From Chionoecetes opilio (taxonomy: Eukaryota > Arthropoda > Malacostraca > Decapoda > Majidae): 64,000 nucleotides of DNA. Numbering within the stretch: the stretch's first letter is position 1; the number at the start of each line of letters is the position of its first letter. The notes beneath the pieces were generated by a model, which was not told the DNA's origin, ran no database searches, and saw only the letters and a program-made list of their open reading frames with translations. A program made the position numbers and the translations under genes. Positions 63,959 through 64,000 of the stretch are shown here, one piece after another. The stretch is taken from the NCBI GenBank assembly GCA_016584305.1, contig JACEEZ010015195.1:62501-126500 (forward strand). The letters run 5' to 3'.

Positions 63959-64000
63959 GTTAGGGTGGAAGTGCCAGGTCGCCATCAGCCGGGCAGGCCA

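Overview
The window is eukaryotic nuclear DNA, most likely from an arthropod and probably a decapod crustacean. The reasons are two intron-rich animal genes with GT-AG splice sites, arrays of the arthropod telomere unit TTAGG, and a very high density of microsatellites, minisatellites, MITEs and 5'-truncated LINE ends of the kind common in crab and shrimp genomes. I see no prokaryotic genes, CRISPR array, rRNA or intact tRNA gene. Almost every long open reading frame here comes from a tandem repeat whose unit is a multiple of three, or from simple sequence.

Two protein genes are well supported. On the minus strand (24979-30794) eight exons encode an SLC35B4-type nucleotide-sugar transporter (about 344 residues; the fly orthologue is Efr). 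It has a Kozak-context start and a C-terminal KKMD that fits dilysine ER retrieval. On the plus strand (46350-57394) five exons encode a secreted lipocalin of the apolipoprotein D type, with four cysteines in the ApoD disulfide spacing and an unusual C-terminal extension of about 75 residues. The genes are divergent, with start codons about 15.6 kb apart. The space between them has four perfect TGACGTCA sites, CCAAT boxes and YY1-like motifs, but also many mobile elements. The two genes have no obvious pathway in common.

Layout: 0-5 kb, simple repeats and a 57-bp satellite of about 69 copies. 5-9 kb, a LINE end and a 31-bp satellite of about 66 copies. 9-24 kb, a dense patchwork of MITEs, foldback elements, tandem repeats and two TTAGG-related arrays. 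24-31 kb, the transporter gene with elements in its introns, including an inverted copy of its own exon 3 splice donor. 31-46 kb, intergenic, with a hAT element carrying a perfect 8-bp target duplication and several other TIR elements. 46-57.4 kb, the lipocalin gene with introns full of minisatellites. 57.4-64 kb, downstream repeats and LINE, hAT and TA-flanked elements.

Several repeat families can be defined from within the window. They are a TTAA-flanked, piggyBac-like MITE of about 210 bp (14 copies), a palindromic element of about 260 bp (4 copies), a TA-flanked element with a variable number of internal 120-bp repeats (3 copies), a LINE 3' end (about 14 fragments) and a tRNA-derived SINE family. 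The most unusual signals are the captured exon 3/donor/minisatellite fragment in intron 1 of the transporter gene, the foldback element built around a telomere-like array, and the pairs of elements that abut one another with almost no spacer.
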